Below the pieces are notes generated by a model. That model saw only the letters and a program-made list of their open reading frames with translations, was not told the DNA's origin and ran no database searches. This document shows, in pieces, positions 8,367 to 18,964 of a stretch of 47,144 bases of DNA (positions are counted from its first letter, which is position 1; each line of letters begins with the position of its first letter). A program made the position numbers and the translations under genes. The DNA is from Sphingobacterium sp. (GTDB taxonomy: Bacteria > Bacteroidota > Bacteroidia > Sphingobacteriales > Sphingobacteriaceae): positions 1 through 47,144 of the forward strand of contig JAQZAZ010000027.1 in NCBI GenBank assembly GCA_029239355.1. Direction: 5' to 3'.

Positions 8367-9473
8367 ATGGAGAAAGAAACAATACAGGAATTATTCCGAA
8401 AATATAAAACGGGAACCGCATCGCTTGAAGAACTGCAGATCATTCATAGCTTCTATCTGCACAAAGCAAAGCGTTCATCAGCGGAACTGGACGATCAGTT
8501 TGTTCAGGAGGAGCTTGATGCAATGGACAGGAATTTATTTCCACAAAAAACAAAACGTATTTCGGTATGGAAATATGCAGCAGCAGCAGTACTTATGTTC
8601 AGCTCAGCATTTGGACTCTATCAGTATACGCAGCAGCAGCTTTCCGAAAAAGAAACCCAACAGGCTTCTGAACAGTTTGCCGCCATAAAACCGGGACATG
8701 ACCAGGCAACACTCCGTCTGCCTAATGGAGAGATCATCGCTTTAGGACGACAAGACAAACTGATCAATAAAGATGGTATGGTACAGCTGAATACAGGAAA
8801 TCTCGATCTAAGCACGACAGATGGCAATCACATGATCACACTGGAAACACCCCGTGGTGGACAATTTCAAGTTCAACTGGAAGATGGCACCAAAGTTTGG
8901 CTCAATGCAGGATCAACCATCAGTTACCCTGCCAAATTTGTTACCAATGAACGATCCGTCATTTTAAAGGGCGAAGCTTATTTTGAAGTTGCACACAATG
9001 CGAAAAAGCCATTTAAAGTGACCGTTGGAAACGATGAAATTCAAGTACTGGGGACAGGATTTAACATTCAGAGTTACGCTGACAACCTGACTCCGATCAC
9101 CACACTAGTCCATGGAAAGGTAAAAGTCTCGCGTAAAAATAAAGCACAGCAAACACTGATCTTACAGCCTGGGCAACAAACTTTAGCACAATCAAATCTA
9201 CAAAAGGCAAACACGGATATCAGCGGTATTATCGCCTGGAAAAATGGACTTTTCAGCTTCAAACGGAGCTCGGTAAAAAATATTGTCCGTGAATTGGAAC
9301 GCTGGTATAATATTGATTTTATCGTTGACCAAACAGCTGCCGAAAATCGTCTTATAACAGGGGAAATCCCTAGAAATGTCAATCTTGACGATGTCATGCA
9401 GATCCTTTCTTATTTTGACATCCAAGGACAAATGAAAAACAATAAAGTGTATTTAACAATCAAAAAACAATAG
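8367..9473 (+). CDS. FecR-family anti-sigma factor (first SusCD operon)
   Basis: This 368-residue protein has a cytoplasmic N-terminus with an acidic, helical segment, one membrane helix at about 68-88 (WKYAAAAVLMFSSAFGLY), a periplasmic FecR domain at about 165-265 (LETPRGGQFQVQLEDGTKVW, GEAYFEVAHNAKKPF, IQVLGTGFNIQSY) and a C-terminal domain at about 300-368 (IVRELERWYNIDF). It is longer than the other two here by a linker between the helix and the FecR domain. It would restrain the sigma factor upstream until the STN domain of the SusC downstream signals. The SusC start follows 30 nt after the stop. Confidence 0.93.
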   Translation: MEKETIQELFRKYKTGTASLEELQIIHSFYLHKAKRSSAELDDQFVQEELDAMDRNLFPQKTKRISVWKYAAAAVLMFSSAFGLYQYTQQQLSEKETQQASEQFAAIKPGHDQATLRLPNGEIIALGRQDKLINKDGMVQLNTGNLDLSTTDGNHMITLETPRGGQFQVQLEDGTKVWLNAGSTISYPAKFVTNERSVILKGEAYFEVAHNAKKPFKVTVGNDEIQVLGTGFNIQSYADNLTPITTLVHGKVKVSRKNKAQQTLILQPGQQTLAQSNLQKANTDISGIIAWKNGLFSFKRSSVKNIVRELERWYNIDFIVDQTAAENRLITGEIPRNVNLDDVMQILSYFDIQGQMKNNKVYLTIKKQ

Positions 9474-9503
9474 CATAAACAGATAACTTAACCCTACACC
9501 TAT

Positions 9504-12500
9504 ATGAAACAAACCTATTCGTCCAGGCTCAACAAAAAAGCCAGGGCCGTGCTACTCTATGGCTTTTCGGTACTGTGCAGTTCCTACAGTTTTGGACAGA
9601 TTAACATCCAGGCCAATAACGAATCAGCGCTTGCTGTCATGAAACAGATCGAAAAGCAATCGGCCTATCATTTCGTCTATGATGAGGCGCAACTAACAAT
9701 TCCAAAAGTTAAACTTCGCCTCAACGATGTCTCGCTCAAGAAAGCACTGGATGCGACATTTACCGCCAATAACATCCAGTACAAGATTGTCAAAAACACC
9801 ATTTTGTTAAAAAATGCACCTGCCAGAAAATCAATTTCCACAGCCTCCTCAGCGCCGAGCCAACAGTACACATTGCGTGGCAATATTTCCAATGCCGAGG
9901 GGATAGCATTAAGCGGTGCCACCATCACCATCAAAAACACCACGATCTCAACAAAATCCGATCAAAATGGACAATTTGAATTGACTTCTCCCAACCGTAA
10001 CGCTGTACTGATCGTCACCTTCTTAGGCTATGAACCCCTTGAAATCAAGGCTAATGAAGAATCGGAAACGATCGTACTCAAACCAAGCATGACTAGTCTT
10101 TCGGAAGTGGATGTGACCATCAACACGGGATATCAGACCATTTCCAAGGAACGTGCTACCGGTGCATTCTCCAGCTTGCCTAAAAATAGTCTGCAACAGC
10201 AACGGCTCAACAACCTAGGAAGCTTGCTGGAAGGCCGTATTGCAGGATACCACAATGGCTTGCTTCGTGGCACCACATCCATGAAAGGCGTGACTTCGCC
10301 TTTATATGTGATTGATGGTTTCCCTGTAGATAATGCAGCCATGGATGTCAATGGCCGTGTAGTCGAGAATCTCCCTGATTTCAATCTGGAAGATATTGAG
10401 TCTATTACCGTCTTAAAAGATGCGGCTGCAGCCTCCATTTATGGTGCGCGTGCAGCCAATGGGGTTGTCATTATTGTAACGAAAAAAGGAAAAAATAAGG
10501 GGGCCGAGATCAATGTTTCGACAACACTGACACATACGCCTTATTATTTTAATACGGATCGTTTGGCTTCAGCTGCGGACATGATCGGCATTGAACGGGA
10601 ATGGGCAGCAAAAAATCCGAATTTAAAAACAATGACAGCTGAGCAAGCAAAAAGTACATTAGAAGATATGTCTTACAGAAGTCTCGGTATCCGCACCATC
10701 CTTAAAAAATATGCCGGTCAGTTCAATGAATCTGAAATGAATGCCGAACTAGACCGTCTATCACAACAAGGCTATCGTTATTATGACGATGTCGCCAGGT
10801 ATGCCAAACGGAATCCTTTTTCACAGCAGTACAACCTGAACCTCTCCAATGGTAGGGAAAAGAGTAAATTCTACTTTTCGACGACCTATAAAAAGGATCT
10901 GTTGGAAGACCGATTCAGTAAAAACCAGAATTTGGGTATCAACCTCCGAAATATCACCCAGATCAACAAATGGTTGGAAGTAGAAATGAGCTCTTTTCTC
11001 AATTATGTAGATAATGACCGGCAAACCTATAATGTGCTAGAACCAGGATTTTCTTTTCTGCCTTACAATCCGTTAAAAAATGACAACGGCAGTAATTATA
11101 CCGCCCATATGGCCGATTATATGAGCCTGGCAAATATCAACAGCATCAAACAGTATGGCCTGAATACACTGGACATCACACCATTGGATGAGCTAAAAAA
11201 CAATATCGAACACTCAAATGGCTTTTCGAACCGAAGTTTCCTCAAATTGAATGCGAAGATTGCAGACTGGCTCAGCTATTCCGCCTCGTTTCAGTATGAA
11301 ATCAGCAATAAAAAATTAGAGCTTCTCTATGGAAGAAACTCGTACTATACACGATCACGCGTCAATCAATTTGCATTAATCGCGGACGGAAAAGCGACAC
11401 TGATGATGCCCAATGGCAATATCAATAAAACAACGGATCTCAAGAATAATGCATTTAATTTTAGGCAACAGATCAATATTGACAAGGAATTTGGCGAAAA
11501 ACACAGCCTAAACGCTATATTGGGTAGCGAGCTCAAGAACAACCGCATGCGTTCTCAGCTTCAAAATCTCTACAATTTTGATCCCGATGCACTCACCTAT
11601 ACCATGCTCGATCCAGCGATAGGTACGGTGAGCTCTTTCAATCAAAATTATGACAACGCCAGTCAATACGAATCTATCAATCGCTTTGTTTCCTTTTATG
11701 GTAATGTCGGCTATGCCTATTCAAAAAAATACCTCCTCACGGGAAGCTTGCGCTGGGACCGGTCAAACTTATGGGGAACAAGCTCAAAATATCAGAACAA
11801 ACCGATCTGGTCTTTGGGTGCCGGATGGAATTTGAACGAAGAAAATTTCATGCAGCTGGATTGGTTAAATCAACTTAAGCTGAGAGCTTCCTATGGTATT
11901 GGTGGCAATATATTACAGAATGTTGCTCCCTTTATGACAGCGTATTACAATACCAATTCTCACGTCGGGGGAACACAAGGTACAGTCTCCGACCGTCCCA
12001 ATCCGTCACTTTCGTGGGAAAAAACAACCACTACGAATATTGGGATGGATTTCGGTTTATTCAGAAATCGTATTTCGGGAAGCCTGGATTACTATAGAAA
12101 ACAAGGGAAAGACCTCTTCGCCTCCTCGATGGGTGTACCCACCGAAGGCTTTGGCTATTCCACCTATGCGATCAACAATGGACAGATGACCAATCATGGA
12201 CTGGAGCTGACCTTGAACGCCAATATCCTGCAGTACAACGCTGTAAGCTGGAACAGCAGTATCCTGTATGCTTATAACAAAAACAAAGTCACTTACGTCA
12301 ATGTTAAAGCACCATTTTATATCCTACAATTGGATTACCCCGACGCCTATCCGCGCATAGGAAATCCATACGAAGCAATTTATGCCTACAAATGGGCTGG
12401 ACTCGATCAGCAGGGCATACCGCAGGTGTATGATGAAATTGGAAACAAAAGCACGCAAACGCCGACGACGTTGGAATCGATTGTCTATGCAGGAACAAAA

Positions 12501-13004
12501 GTGCCTACACATACCCTTTCCTGGACAAATAGCCTCTCCTACAAAAACTTCGATTTTTCGATGATGCTGACTTACGAAGGCGGTCATAAAATCAGAAACA
12601 AAGATCTTCCTTATATGGGAATCGGAAATTTCCTCACGTTTACGACACTTGAGCCGATGAATAAAAACATTCGTAACCGTTGGCAACAGGAAGGTGATGA
12701 ACTGAATACCGATATACCCCGTCTGGTGTTTCCTGAAGAGACCACTCTTTACAACTCAGCAAGTGGTACCATCTACCAATATGCAGACGTCAATGTGCTT
12801 GATGCCCGTAATGTACAAATCCGCAACATTAGTCTTGCTTATCGGCTACCAGCTGACTGGGTAAAAAGGCTGCGCCTGGCACAGGCGAGGTTACAGTTCA
12901 ACGCGGAGAATGTGGCCATGTTTACCAAATCCAGCAATGCAAAATTTATGCTGGGAGGCTATCGTGCTCCGAATTATGTTTTTGGTGCTTACCTAACCTT
13001 CTAA
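9504..13004 (+). CDS. SusC/RagA-family TonB-linked receptor with STN domain
   Basis: The 1166-residue protein has a signal peptide ending at FGQ (about 32), an STN domain (about 33-110), a carboxypeptidase-like beta-sandwich (about 123-195), the SusC plug (about 205-330, with SPLYVIDGFPV and ITVLKDAAAASIYGARAANG) and a long barrel ending GAYLTF. SusC proteins form the barrel of a lidded transporter with the lipoprotein SusD, encoded 12 nt downstream. The STN domain and the sigma/FecR genes upstream make it a signalling transporter. With no glycan enzyme nearby but a thioredoxin-like protein downstream, a peptide or other non-glycan substrate is the better guess. Confidence 0.93.
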   Translation: MKQTYSSRLNKKARAVLLYGFSVLCSSYSFGQINIQANNESALAVMKQIEKQSAYHFVYDEAQLTIPKVKLRLNDVSLKKALDATFTANNIQYKIVKNTILLKNAPARKSISTASSAPSQQYTLRGNISNAEGIALSGATITIKNTTISTKSDQNGQFELTSPNRNAVLIVTFLGYEPLEIKANEESETIVLKPSMTSLSEVDVTINTGYQTISKERATGAFSSLPKNSLQQQRLNNLGSLLEGRIAGYHNGLLRGTTSMKGVTSPLYVIDGFPVDNAAMDVNGRVVENLPDFNLEDIESITVLKDAAAASIYGARAANGVVIIVTKKGKNKGAEINVSTTLTHTPYYFNTDRLASAADMIGIEREWAAKNPNLKTMTAEQAKSTLEDMSYRSLGIRTILKKYAGQFNESEMNAELDRLSQQGYRYYDDVARYAKRNPFSQQYNLNLSNGREKSKFYFSTTYKKDLLEDRFSKNQNLGINLRNITQINKWLEVEMSSFLNYVDNDRQTYNVLEPGFSFLPYNPLKNDNGSNYTAHMADYMSLANINSIKQYGLNTLDITPLDELKNNIEHSNGFSNRSFLKLNAKIADWLSYSASFQYEISNKKLELLYGRNSYYTRSRVNQFALIADGKATLMMPNGNINKTTDLKNNAFNFRQQINIDKEFGEKHSLNAILGSELKNNRMRSQLQNLYNFDPDALTYTMLDPAIGTVSSFNQNYDNASQYESINRFVSFYGNVGYAYSKKYLLTGSLRWDRSNLWGTSSKYQNKPIWSLGAGWNLNEENFMQLDWLNQLKLRASYGIGGNILQNVAPFMTAYYNTNSHVGGTQGTVSDRPNPSLSWEKTTTTNIGMDFGLFRNRISGSLDYYRKQGKDLFASSMGVPTEGFGYSTYAINNGQMTNHGLELTLNANILQYNAVSWNSSILYAYNKNKVTYVNVKAPFYILQLDYPDAYPRIGNPYEAIYAYKWAGLDQQGIPQVYDEIGNKSTQTPTTLESIVYAGTKVPTHTLSWTNSLSYKNFDFSMMLTYEGGHKIRNKDLPYMGIGNFLTFTTLEPMNKNIRNRWQQEGDELNTDIPRLVFPEETTLYNSASGTIYQYADVNVLDARNVQIRNISLAYRLPADWVKRLRLAQARLQFNAENVAMFTKSSNAKFMLGGYRAPNYVFGAYLTF

Positions 13005-13016
13005 TTTAAAATTCTT

Positions 13017-14420
13017 ATGAAAAAGATAATATACCTACTTTCGATCATCCCCTTTCTGTTTTTCGCTTCCTGCAATAAATATTTGGACATATTACCCAAA
13101 GGCAAGAAAATCCCACAAACCTATGCAGATTTTGAAGCGCTCTTGCGCGATGAAGCAACTGTTCATCAGGTTCCTATCCCCCAGGCTATTATTTTGCCCA
13201 ATGATCGTTTTGTCTCTCCGGCTAACGTCAATTATTATAAATTGTGGGACATTAACTATAACTGGAAGGAACAAGAGGACCGGAAGATCTACAACAATTC
13301 CGATGAAAGCACCTATTACTATTCCTATTCGAGCATATCTGTCTGCAATCTGATCCTTGAGCATGGGCCGACGATGACTGAGGCCACCGCCCAACAGCGG
13401 GATGAACTGATGGCTACGGCCAGCGTACTCCGGGCCATCAGCTATTTTACCTTAGCAAATTATTATGCGGCGGATTATGACAGCAAAACTGCGGGCCAAT
13501 TGCTATCGGTTCCCTTGATTGAAAGTGCGGATATCGGTGCTCCATCCAAGCAGGTCACTATCGCTGAACTATACGATTACATGATCAATGATATCAAAGG
13601 TGCCCTACCTAACCTACCTAACAAGGGGCAAACGATCCTTCATCCGGGTAAAGGAGCCGCTTATGCATTATTGGCACGTATCTACCTGCAAATGGACAAC
13701 TATCTGGATGCACTGGAAAATAGCGAAAAAGCGCTTGAATATAATGACAACCTATATGATTGGACAGCCTACTATAATGCCAATAAATCACAGATCGAAG
13801 AGCCTGCGAATTATGCGTTGAAGAAGACACCCATGGATTTTGCCTATGTCGAAAATTACTATTTCAGACATGGCCAATCTCCAAACTATACCGCCACAGA
13901 GTTATCCCTGCAGGTAGAACGTGCAGCTGGATTTGAAAAAGGAGACAGTAAATTCGCTTCGCGCTGGAAGTTGCGTACAGTAGTGCCCAACACCTATTAT
14001 ACAAGCACGATGACCGGATTCTATAACACCCAGGGATTGACGACTGTCGAAGTCTATCTCATTGCCGCAGAATGTCAGGCACGACAGGGAAATATTCAAA
14101 AGGCAATGAATCTCGTCAACAAGGTCCGTAAGACAAGGATTCTTGCAGCAAACTATACGGACTTCACCGCACAAAATGCCACTGATGCCATAAAAAAAAT
14201 ACAGCAGCTTAAACAGAATGAACTGATCCATTCCATTGTCCCGTTTGCCGATTACAAACGCCTCAACAAAGAAAGTGCCTTTGCGACAACACTGAGCAAA
14301 ACGATCGACGGCAAGACGGTCCAACTGAGCCCAACATCACACCTCTGGATTATGCCTTTTCCATTGGGAGCAACAGAGAATCCGGGGAACGGATCTATTA
14401 AACAGAATGTTGAAAAATAA
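13017..14420 (+). CDS. SusD/RagB-family surface lipoprotein
   Basis: The 467-residue protein starts with a lipoprotein signal (FLFFASC, Cys19), followed by NKYLDILPKGK, the usual start of mature SusD proteins. An N-terminal SusD-like region with TPR-type helices (ATASVLRAISYFTLANYYA near 132-150, and AYALLARIYLQMDNY near 213-230) is followed by the C-terminal RagB region (VEVYLIAAECQARQGN). It should form the lid over the SusC barrel and bind the substrate at the cell surface. It starts 12 nt after the SusC stop, so the two are translated from one message. Confidence 0.92.
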   Translation: MKKIIYLLSIIPFLFFASCNKYLDILPKGKKIPQTYADFEALLRDEATVHQVPIPQAIILPNDRFVSPANVNYYKLWDINYNWKEQEDRKIYNNSDESTYYYSYSSISVCNLILEHGPTMTEATAQQRDELMATASVLRAISYFTLANYYAADYDSKTAGQLLSVPLIESADIGAPSKQVTIAELYDYMINDIKGALPNLPNKGQTILHPGKGAAYALLARIYLQMDNYLDALENSEKALEYNDNLYDWTAYYNANKSQIEEPANYALKKTPMDFAYVENYYFRHGQSPNYTATELSLQVERAAGFEKGDSKFASRWKLRTVVPNTYYTSTMTGFYNTQGLTTVEVYLIAAECQARQGNIQKAMNLVNKVRKTRILAANYTDFTAQNATDAIKKIQQLKQNELIHSIVPFADYKRLNKESAFATTLSKTIDGKTVQLSPTSHLWIMPFPLGATENPGNGSIKQNVEK

Positions 14421-14430
14421 ACAAAAAACC

Positions 14431-15903
14431 ATGAAAGTAAAAGCTTTAACACTAGCACTCCTGCTCGCAACAACAGTAGGTTATGCGCAGCAAAAAACAC
14501 AAAATAGATATCAACAATTCCTTCCTATTATAGAGCAAGGTACCTTAGTGCAAAAAGATTCACTTGCCAATGCGTTGATGGGCGAAATAAAAACCTATAA
14601 ATCGGAAGAAGATTATCGCTCGACTATCAATATTTTGCGCTCATTGGGAAAAGAGGAACAACAAGCATCATTAGAAACATTAGCAAAGAAAAAGTATCCA
14701 AAGGGATCACTCACCCGAGATGCTTTTATCACGAATGTATTCTACAATGCCAGTACTGCACAAGAAAAAGAAAAAGCATATCATGAACTCATCAAAAAAT
14801 GGCCAGTAAAGAACTTCAGCCAAGAACCACTGACGTATGACTATGTTTTGGCAAATCTGGCACAAAGTTTTGCTAATGATGGAAATACCCAAAAGGCAGT
14901 ACATTACTTGGGCGAGATGAAAGAGAGATTCTGGCGTGGAAATGGTTATATCCCAGTAGGGCAAACTATCCTGAATGCAGGTGACACGGTTACGGCCACT
15001 CCTATTCTCAAGACTGCCCTGGACGACAGTTATTATTATTTAACCCTTCCGGAAGACAAAAAAGATAATAAAGCGCGCTTTGCAGCCATGGGCTATGCAA
15101 GTTCGATGTCGGCGTATGTAAATATCCTTGTTGCTCAGAAGAAATACGCTGAAGCGCTTGGGTATATCGAAAATGCACTGAAGGCAGCACCAGAACAAGC
15201 CGATGGGCTTGCAACGGTATATTATAAATCTTTAATGGGAACCGGAAGAAAGCTCGAAGCATACAATATTTTGACCAGGTTATATGCGAAAGGGCAATTT
15301 GCAGTTGAAAATGACCTTAAAAGATTATATACAGAATTGAATGGATCAGCTCAGGGATACGAAAACCTCAACGCTTCCTTGAAAACGGAGCTGACGCAAA
15401 ACATTCGTAACCACATCAAAGAGATGGCGACATTTAAACCTGCACCTAACTTCGAACTACTCAATCTAAAAGGTGAAAAAGTGTCCTTAGCCAGTTTAAA
15501 AGGAAAAGTTGTAGTCTTAGATTTCTGGGCAACCTGGTGTCAGCCTTGTGTACGCTCATTCCCAGGAATGAAAGCTGCGCAAGAATCCTATGCGAATGAT
15601 AAGGATGTGCAATTCCTGTTTATGAATACTTGGGAGCGAGATAAGAATTACAAAGAAAATGTTGTATCCTTTATTACAAAAAACAACTATCCATTTGAGG
15701 TGCTTTATGACGATCAAAAAGATCCTCAAACCGGAGAGGTAATGGCCGCAAAATTTGGCGTCAAAGGTATTCCAGCAAAATTTATAATTGATAAGGAAGG
15801 AAATATCCGTTACTTTCTGACTGGATCCTCTCCAAACGTGGATTATATCAAATTAGAGATGAAAGAACTAATAGAAGCTGCAAAAAAACCTTATAAAGGA
15901 TAA
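14431..15903 (+). CDS. TlpA-type thioredoxin-fold protein with helical N-terminal region
   Basis: About 490 residues from the preferred start at 14431, which gives a clean signal peptide (MKVKALTLALLLATTVGYAQ) and lies 10 nt after the SusD stop; an upstream ATG at 14407 would overlap SusD. Residues about 25-325 are helical, TPR-like repeats; residues about 335-480 are a TlpA/AhpC-TSA thioredoxin fold with DFWATWCQPC (Cys370 and Cys373) and a cis-Pro loop GIPAKF. Such proteins are periplasmic thiol-disulfide reductases. Last in a sigma-FecR-SusC-SusD operon, it probably reduces or handles the imported substrate. A similar but longer protein occupies the equivalent place in the converging operon (22162-24165). 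Confidence 0.88.
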   Translation: MKVKALTLALLLATTVGYAQQKTQNRYQQFLPIIEQGTLVQKDSLANALMGEIKTYKSEEDYRSTINILRSLGKEEQQASLETLAKKKYPKGSLTRDAFITNVFYNASTAQEKEKAYHELIKKWPVKNFSQEPLTYDYVLANLAQSFANDGNTQKAVHYLGEMKERFWRGNGYIPVGQTILNAGDTVTATPILKTALDDSYYYLTLPEDKKDNKARFAAMGYASSMSAYVNILVAQKKYAEALGYIENALKAAPEQADGLATVYYKSLMGTGRKLEAYNILTRLYAKGQFAVENDLKRLYTELNGSAQGYENLNASLKTELTQNIRNHIKEMATFKPAPNFELLNLKGEKVSLASLKGKVVVLDFWATWCQPCVRSFPGMKAAQESYANDKDVQFLFMNTWERDKNYKENVVSFITKNNYPFEVLYDDQKDPQTGEVMAAKFGVKGIPAKFIIDKEGNIRYFLTGSSPNVDYIKLEMKELIEAAKKPYKG

Positions 15904-15940
15904 AAAAATGTCTGCCTCTAAATTGAGGCAGACATTTTTT
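15903..15940. terminator. strong bidirectional terminator
   Basis: AAAAAATGTCTGCCTC (15903-15918) pairs perfectly with GAGGCAGACATTTTTT (15925-15940), a 16-bp stem with a 6-nt loop and T/A tracts on both sides. It begins at the last base of the TlpA stop codon and ends the plus-strand SusCD operon. Confidence 0.9.
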
Positions 15941-15988
15941 ATAAATGCTGATCGCGGTGCAAGACCGTATATATCGCAACCATAGCAT

Positions 15989-16020
15989 AAAGGGGCCATC
16001 ATTCAAGACGTGGCCTCTTT
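15989..16020 (-). terminator. terminator of the M16 peptidase gene
   Basis: On the minus strand AAAGAGGCCA (16020-16011) pairs with TGGCCCCTTT (15998-15989), with one G-T pair and a 12-nt loop, starting four bases after the peptidase stop. Together with the stem at 15903-15940 it separates two converging transcription units. Confidence 0.7.
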
Positions 16021-16024
16021 TCAA

Positions 16025-18964
16025 CTAATAGCCAAATATTTCATTCAGGCTTAGCTTTTGTACACTTCCCAGTCCCGAAATAATGCGCTCATTTAAATCC
16101 TTCTCGTCCCCAACGATGCAATAGATATAGGGCTTGTGACTTATGTTTTCAGCATGGAATGCTTTTAGGTCAGTGAAAGTCAATTGTGGTAATTTTTCAA
16201 ATATCAATTTCCTTGAATCTCCCGTAAGTCCACGACGCTGTGCAGCCAAATAACTCGAAAGGATGCCTGCTCCTGTAATCCGTTCGCTGGCCAATGATTT
16301 TAGTAAATTAGTGCGGACAGATTCCAAACCGACTTTGGACTCGGGAAGTTCATTTAGAAGTTCATTCATCCCGCCTACAGCATCCTTAAACTTATCAGAT
16401 TGTGTGCCGATATACGCACCGACCATGCCATGGTTTTCTTTTTTCTGAGGTTGGCCATAATAAGCATAGGTCGTATAAGCCAAAGCTTTTGACTCGCGAA
16501 GTGTTTGGAAAACAATACTGCCCATTCCGCCTCCAAAATATCCGTTAAAGAAGGCCACGGTTGGTAGCTGATTTTTATCAAATAGCCCTGAGTTTCTGAT
16601 CCAGAAAACTTCTGCCTGTTTCATCGAATACTGTGCAAAAAGTACTTTTTGCACGTCCGTTGGCTTTTCTTCAAACTTTATTCCTTTTGCGATGGTAAAA
16701 TAGGCTGCATCATTGTCTTTTAACGGCGTCAGATTTTTCACCAATTCATTGACGGGCTGTGGACCGTAGTATAACACACGATGTCTGGCATTCGCGAGAT
16801 TATGCAACACCGCAACAAGGTCTGCTGCCTTAAGGCCGTCTAGCTCTTGGTCGGTATAGGTATAGTTAAATGGGTTTTGGGCACCATAACGAGCGTAGGC
16901 TTTCAACCCCTCCATAATAGTAGCCTTATTCTCCTTAGCGTTTGCTCTTGACTTTTTCAAACGGCCGATGTATGCGCTAAAAGCGGCCTCATCAACGACG
17001 CAGTGGTGCATAAGATCCTGTAATAAACGGACTGATTCCCCAAAATTGCTATTCAGCCCGGAGACCGAAACACTGCTCTCCTCATTGCCTGATGATACGG
17101 AGAAATCAGATGCCAATTTGTAGAATGCTTTGCTAAACTCTTCACTACTCTTATCCTTAGTACCCAAGAATTCCAGATATCCTACCGCCAGTCCCAATAA
17201 TTTGTTGTCCCAGCTTCCAAAATCAAAATGGTAGGTCAGACTAAAAAGCTCATTATTTTTATTCTGTACAGCTAGGACTTCTAAATCTTTCAGCTTCGAT
17301 CTTGACATATCCTTCTCAAAGTCGATCCATAGGGGCTTGATATCTTGCTCTGGCAGCGCATTGATCTGTTTCAAAAAAGCTGATTCTACATTACGGTTGA
17401 CAGTGATCGGCGTAATCACTGGCTTTACAACTTTATCTACCTTAGCATCTTGTCCTTTTTGCTTAAAAATGGCCACGTAGTTAACATCAGAGAGATACTT
17501 ATTGGCAAAGCGTACGATATCTTCTTTTGTGATCTTTGATAATCGGTCTGTATAGGCCAGTTCTTTGGCCCAATCCAGTTCCGAGGTAAATCCTGACATC
17601 AATTGTTCTGCGGTACTGGTATAATTATCAAAAAGCTTAATCTGGGCTTTCTTTTCATTGTTGACAATCGAGGTAAGCAGGTCATCCGAAAATTCTCCTT
17701 TTCTCAATTTTTCCAGCTCAGCCAACAAAAGTTTCTTGACATCCTCCAAACTTTGTCCTGCACCCGGATTACCTTGAAGGATCAGCATCGAATAGTCTTT
17801 CAATACATATGGGAATGCACCTGCGCCCAACAACTTTTGTGATTTCACAAGATCAAGATCGATCAATCCGGCTGATCCATTGGTCAGCACATTTGCCATT
17901 AGATTCAGGATCTGCGCATCAGGATCTGCGGCGCCAGGAAAACGAAACCCCAATAGGATATACTCTGACGCCGGACCGGTCACGGTTTTTGAAATTGGAC
18001 TTGTAATAGCTTGCTCCTTTTCAAACCTGTATTCTGGAACGGATTTAGATTTCATACCAGAGAAGGCCTTGTCAATACGTTTGATGATGTCCGTCGGATT
18101 AAAATCTCCCGACATAATGATTCCCATATTATTTGGAACATAATATGTATTGTAATATTCTCGGATTGCCTTAAGTGATGGATTTTTAAGGTGCTCTACT
18201 GATCCCAAGACAGTTTGCTTACCGTAGTTATTATTGGGAAACATTGCTGAGAAAATGGCTTCTATGGATTTTCTATTGTCATTGTCCAAACTTATATTTT
18301 TTTCCTCATATACCGACTCAAGTTCTGTGTGGAACAAACGAAGAATGGGATTTCTGAAGCGTTCAGCCTGAACAGCCAAATATTTATCAATCACATTATT
18401 AGGGATATCTTCCACATAAACAGTCTGCTCAAAAGATGTAAAAGCATTTGTACCCTTAGACCCCATACTGCTCATCAATTTGTCGTACTCATTTGGAATG
18501 GCATATTTCGATGCCTCGCCGGACACACGATCAATTTCTTTATAGATAGCGGTACGTTCGTTAGCATCAGTGGTATGATTATATTTCTCATAGAGGTTGT
18601 CTACCTGATCCAGCAATGGCTTTTCTTTGGACCAATCCAGACTGCCAAACTTGTCGGTGCCTTTAAAAAGCAGATGTTCAAGATAGTGCGCCAGTCCCGT
18701 ATGATCTTTTGGGTCTGTCTTACTCCCGGCTTTGGTAGCCATGTATGCCTGTATCCGGGGTTGTTTGTTATTTGGACTCAAAATAACTGTCAAACCATTT
18801 TTTAGTTTATAGAACCTCGTATTAATGGGATCATTTGTCACATATTTATATGTGTAATCCCCTTCGGAAGCTTCTTTCCATTGGTATTTGCCCACTTGAG
18901 CTTGAATACCTGTGGTCATAAACAATAGGGAAATAAAAGCTATTGTTTTAAATTTTTTATTCAT
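16025..18964 (-). CDS. M16-family zinc metallopeptidase, exported, two-halved
   Basis: The 979-residue protein has a signal peptide (ending QAQ at about 23) and an N-terminal catalytic half with the inverted zinc motif HYLEH at 93-97. The third ligand is most likely a Glu in ELESVYEEKN (about 215-222), spaced wider than in pitrilysin because of an insertion near 105-165. Two central M16 C-domains and an inactive C-terminal half follow (FFNGYFGGGMGSIVFQTLRE near 810-830). Family members enclose and degrade short peptides. Here it is probably periplasmic. It has its own terminator and is cut off from the SusCD operon upstream by another, so it is a separate unit; its place beside an S41 protease and SusCD suggests peptide breakdown after uptake. 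Confidence 0.92.
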   Translation of the reverse strand: MNKKFKTIAFISLLFMTTGIQAQVGKYQWKEASEGDYTYKYVTNDPINTRFYKLKNGLTVILSPNNKQPRIQAYMATKAGSKTDPKDHTGLAHYLEHLLFKGTDKFGSLDWSKEKPLLDQVDNLYEKYNHTTDANERTAIYKEIDRVSGEASKYAIPNEYDKLMSSMGSKGTNAFTSFEQTVYVEDIPNNVIDKYLAVQAERFRNPILRLFHTELESVYEEKNISLDNDNRKSIEAIFSAMFPNNNYGKQTVLGSVEHLKNPSLKAIREYYNTYYVPNNMGIIMSGDFNPTDIIKRIDKAFSGMKSKSVPEYRFEKEQAITSPISKTVTGPASEYILLGFRFPGAADPDAQILNLMANVLTNGSAGLIDLDLVKSQKLLGAGAFPYVLKDYSMLILQGNPGAGQSLEDVKKLLLAELEKLRKGEFSDDLLTSIVNNEKKAQIKLFDNYTSTAEQLMSGFTSELDWAKELAYTDRLSKITKEDIVRFANKYLSDVNYVAIFKQKGQDAKVDKVVKPVITPITVNRNVESAFLKQINALPEQDIKPLWIDFEKDMSRSKLKDLEVLAVQNKNNELFSLTYHFDFGSWDNKLLGLAVGYLEFLGTKDKSSEEFSKAFYKLASDFSVSSGNEESSVSVSGLNSNFGESVRLLQDLMHHCVVDEAAFSAYIGRLKKSRANAKENKATIMEGLKAYARYGAQNPFNYTYTDQELDGLKAADLVAVLHNLANARHRVLYYGPQPVNELVKNLTPLKDNDAAYFTIAKGIKFEEKPTDVQKVLFAQYSMKQAEVFWIRNSGLFDKNQLPTVAFFNGYFGGGMGSIVFQTLRESKALAYTTYAYYGQPQKKENHGMVGAYIGTQSDKFKDAVGGMNELLNELPESKVGLESVRTNLLKSLASERITGAGILSSYLAAQRRGLTGDSRKLIFEKLPQLTFTDLKAFHAENISHKPYIYCIVGDEKDLNERIISGLGSVQKLSLNEIFGY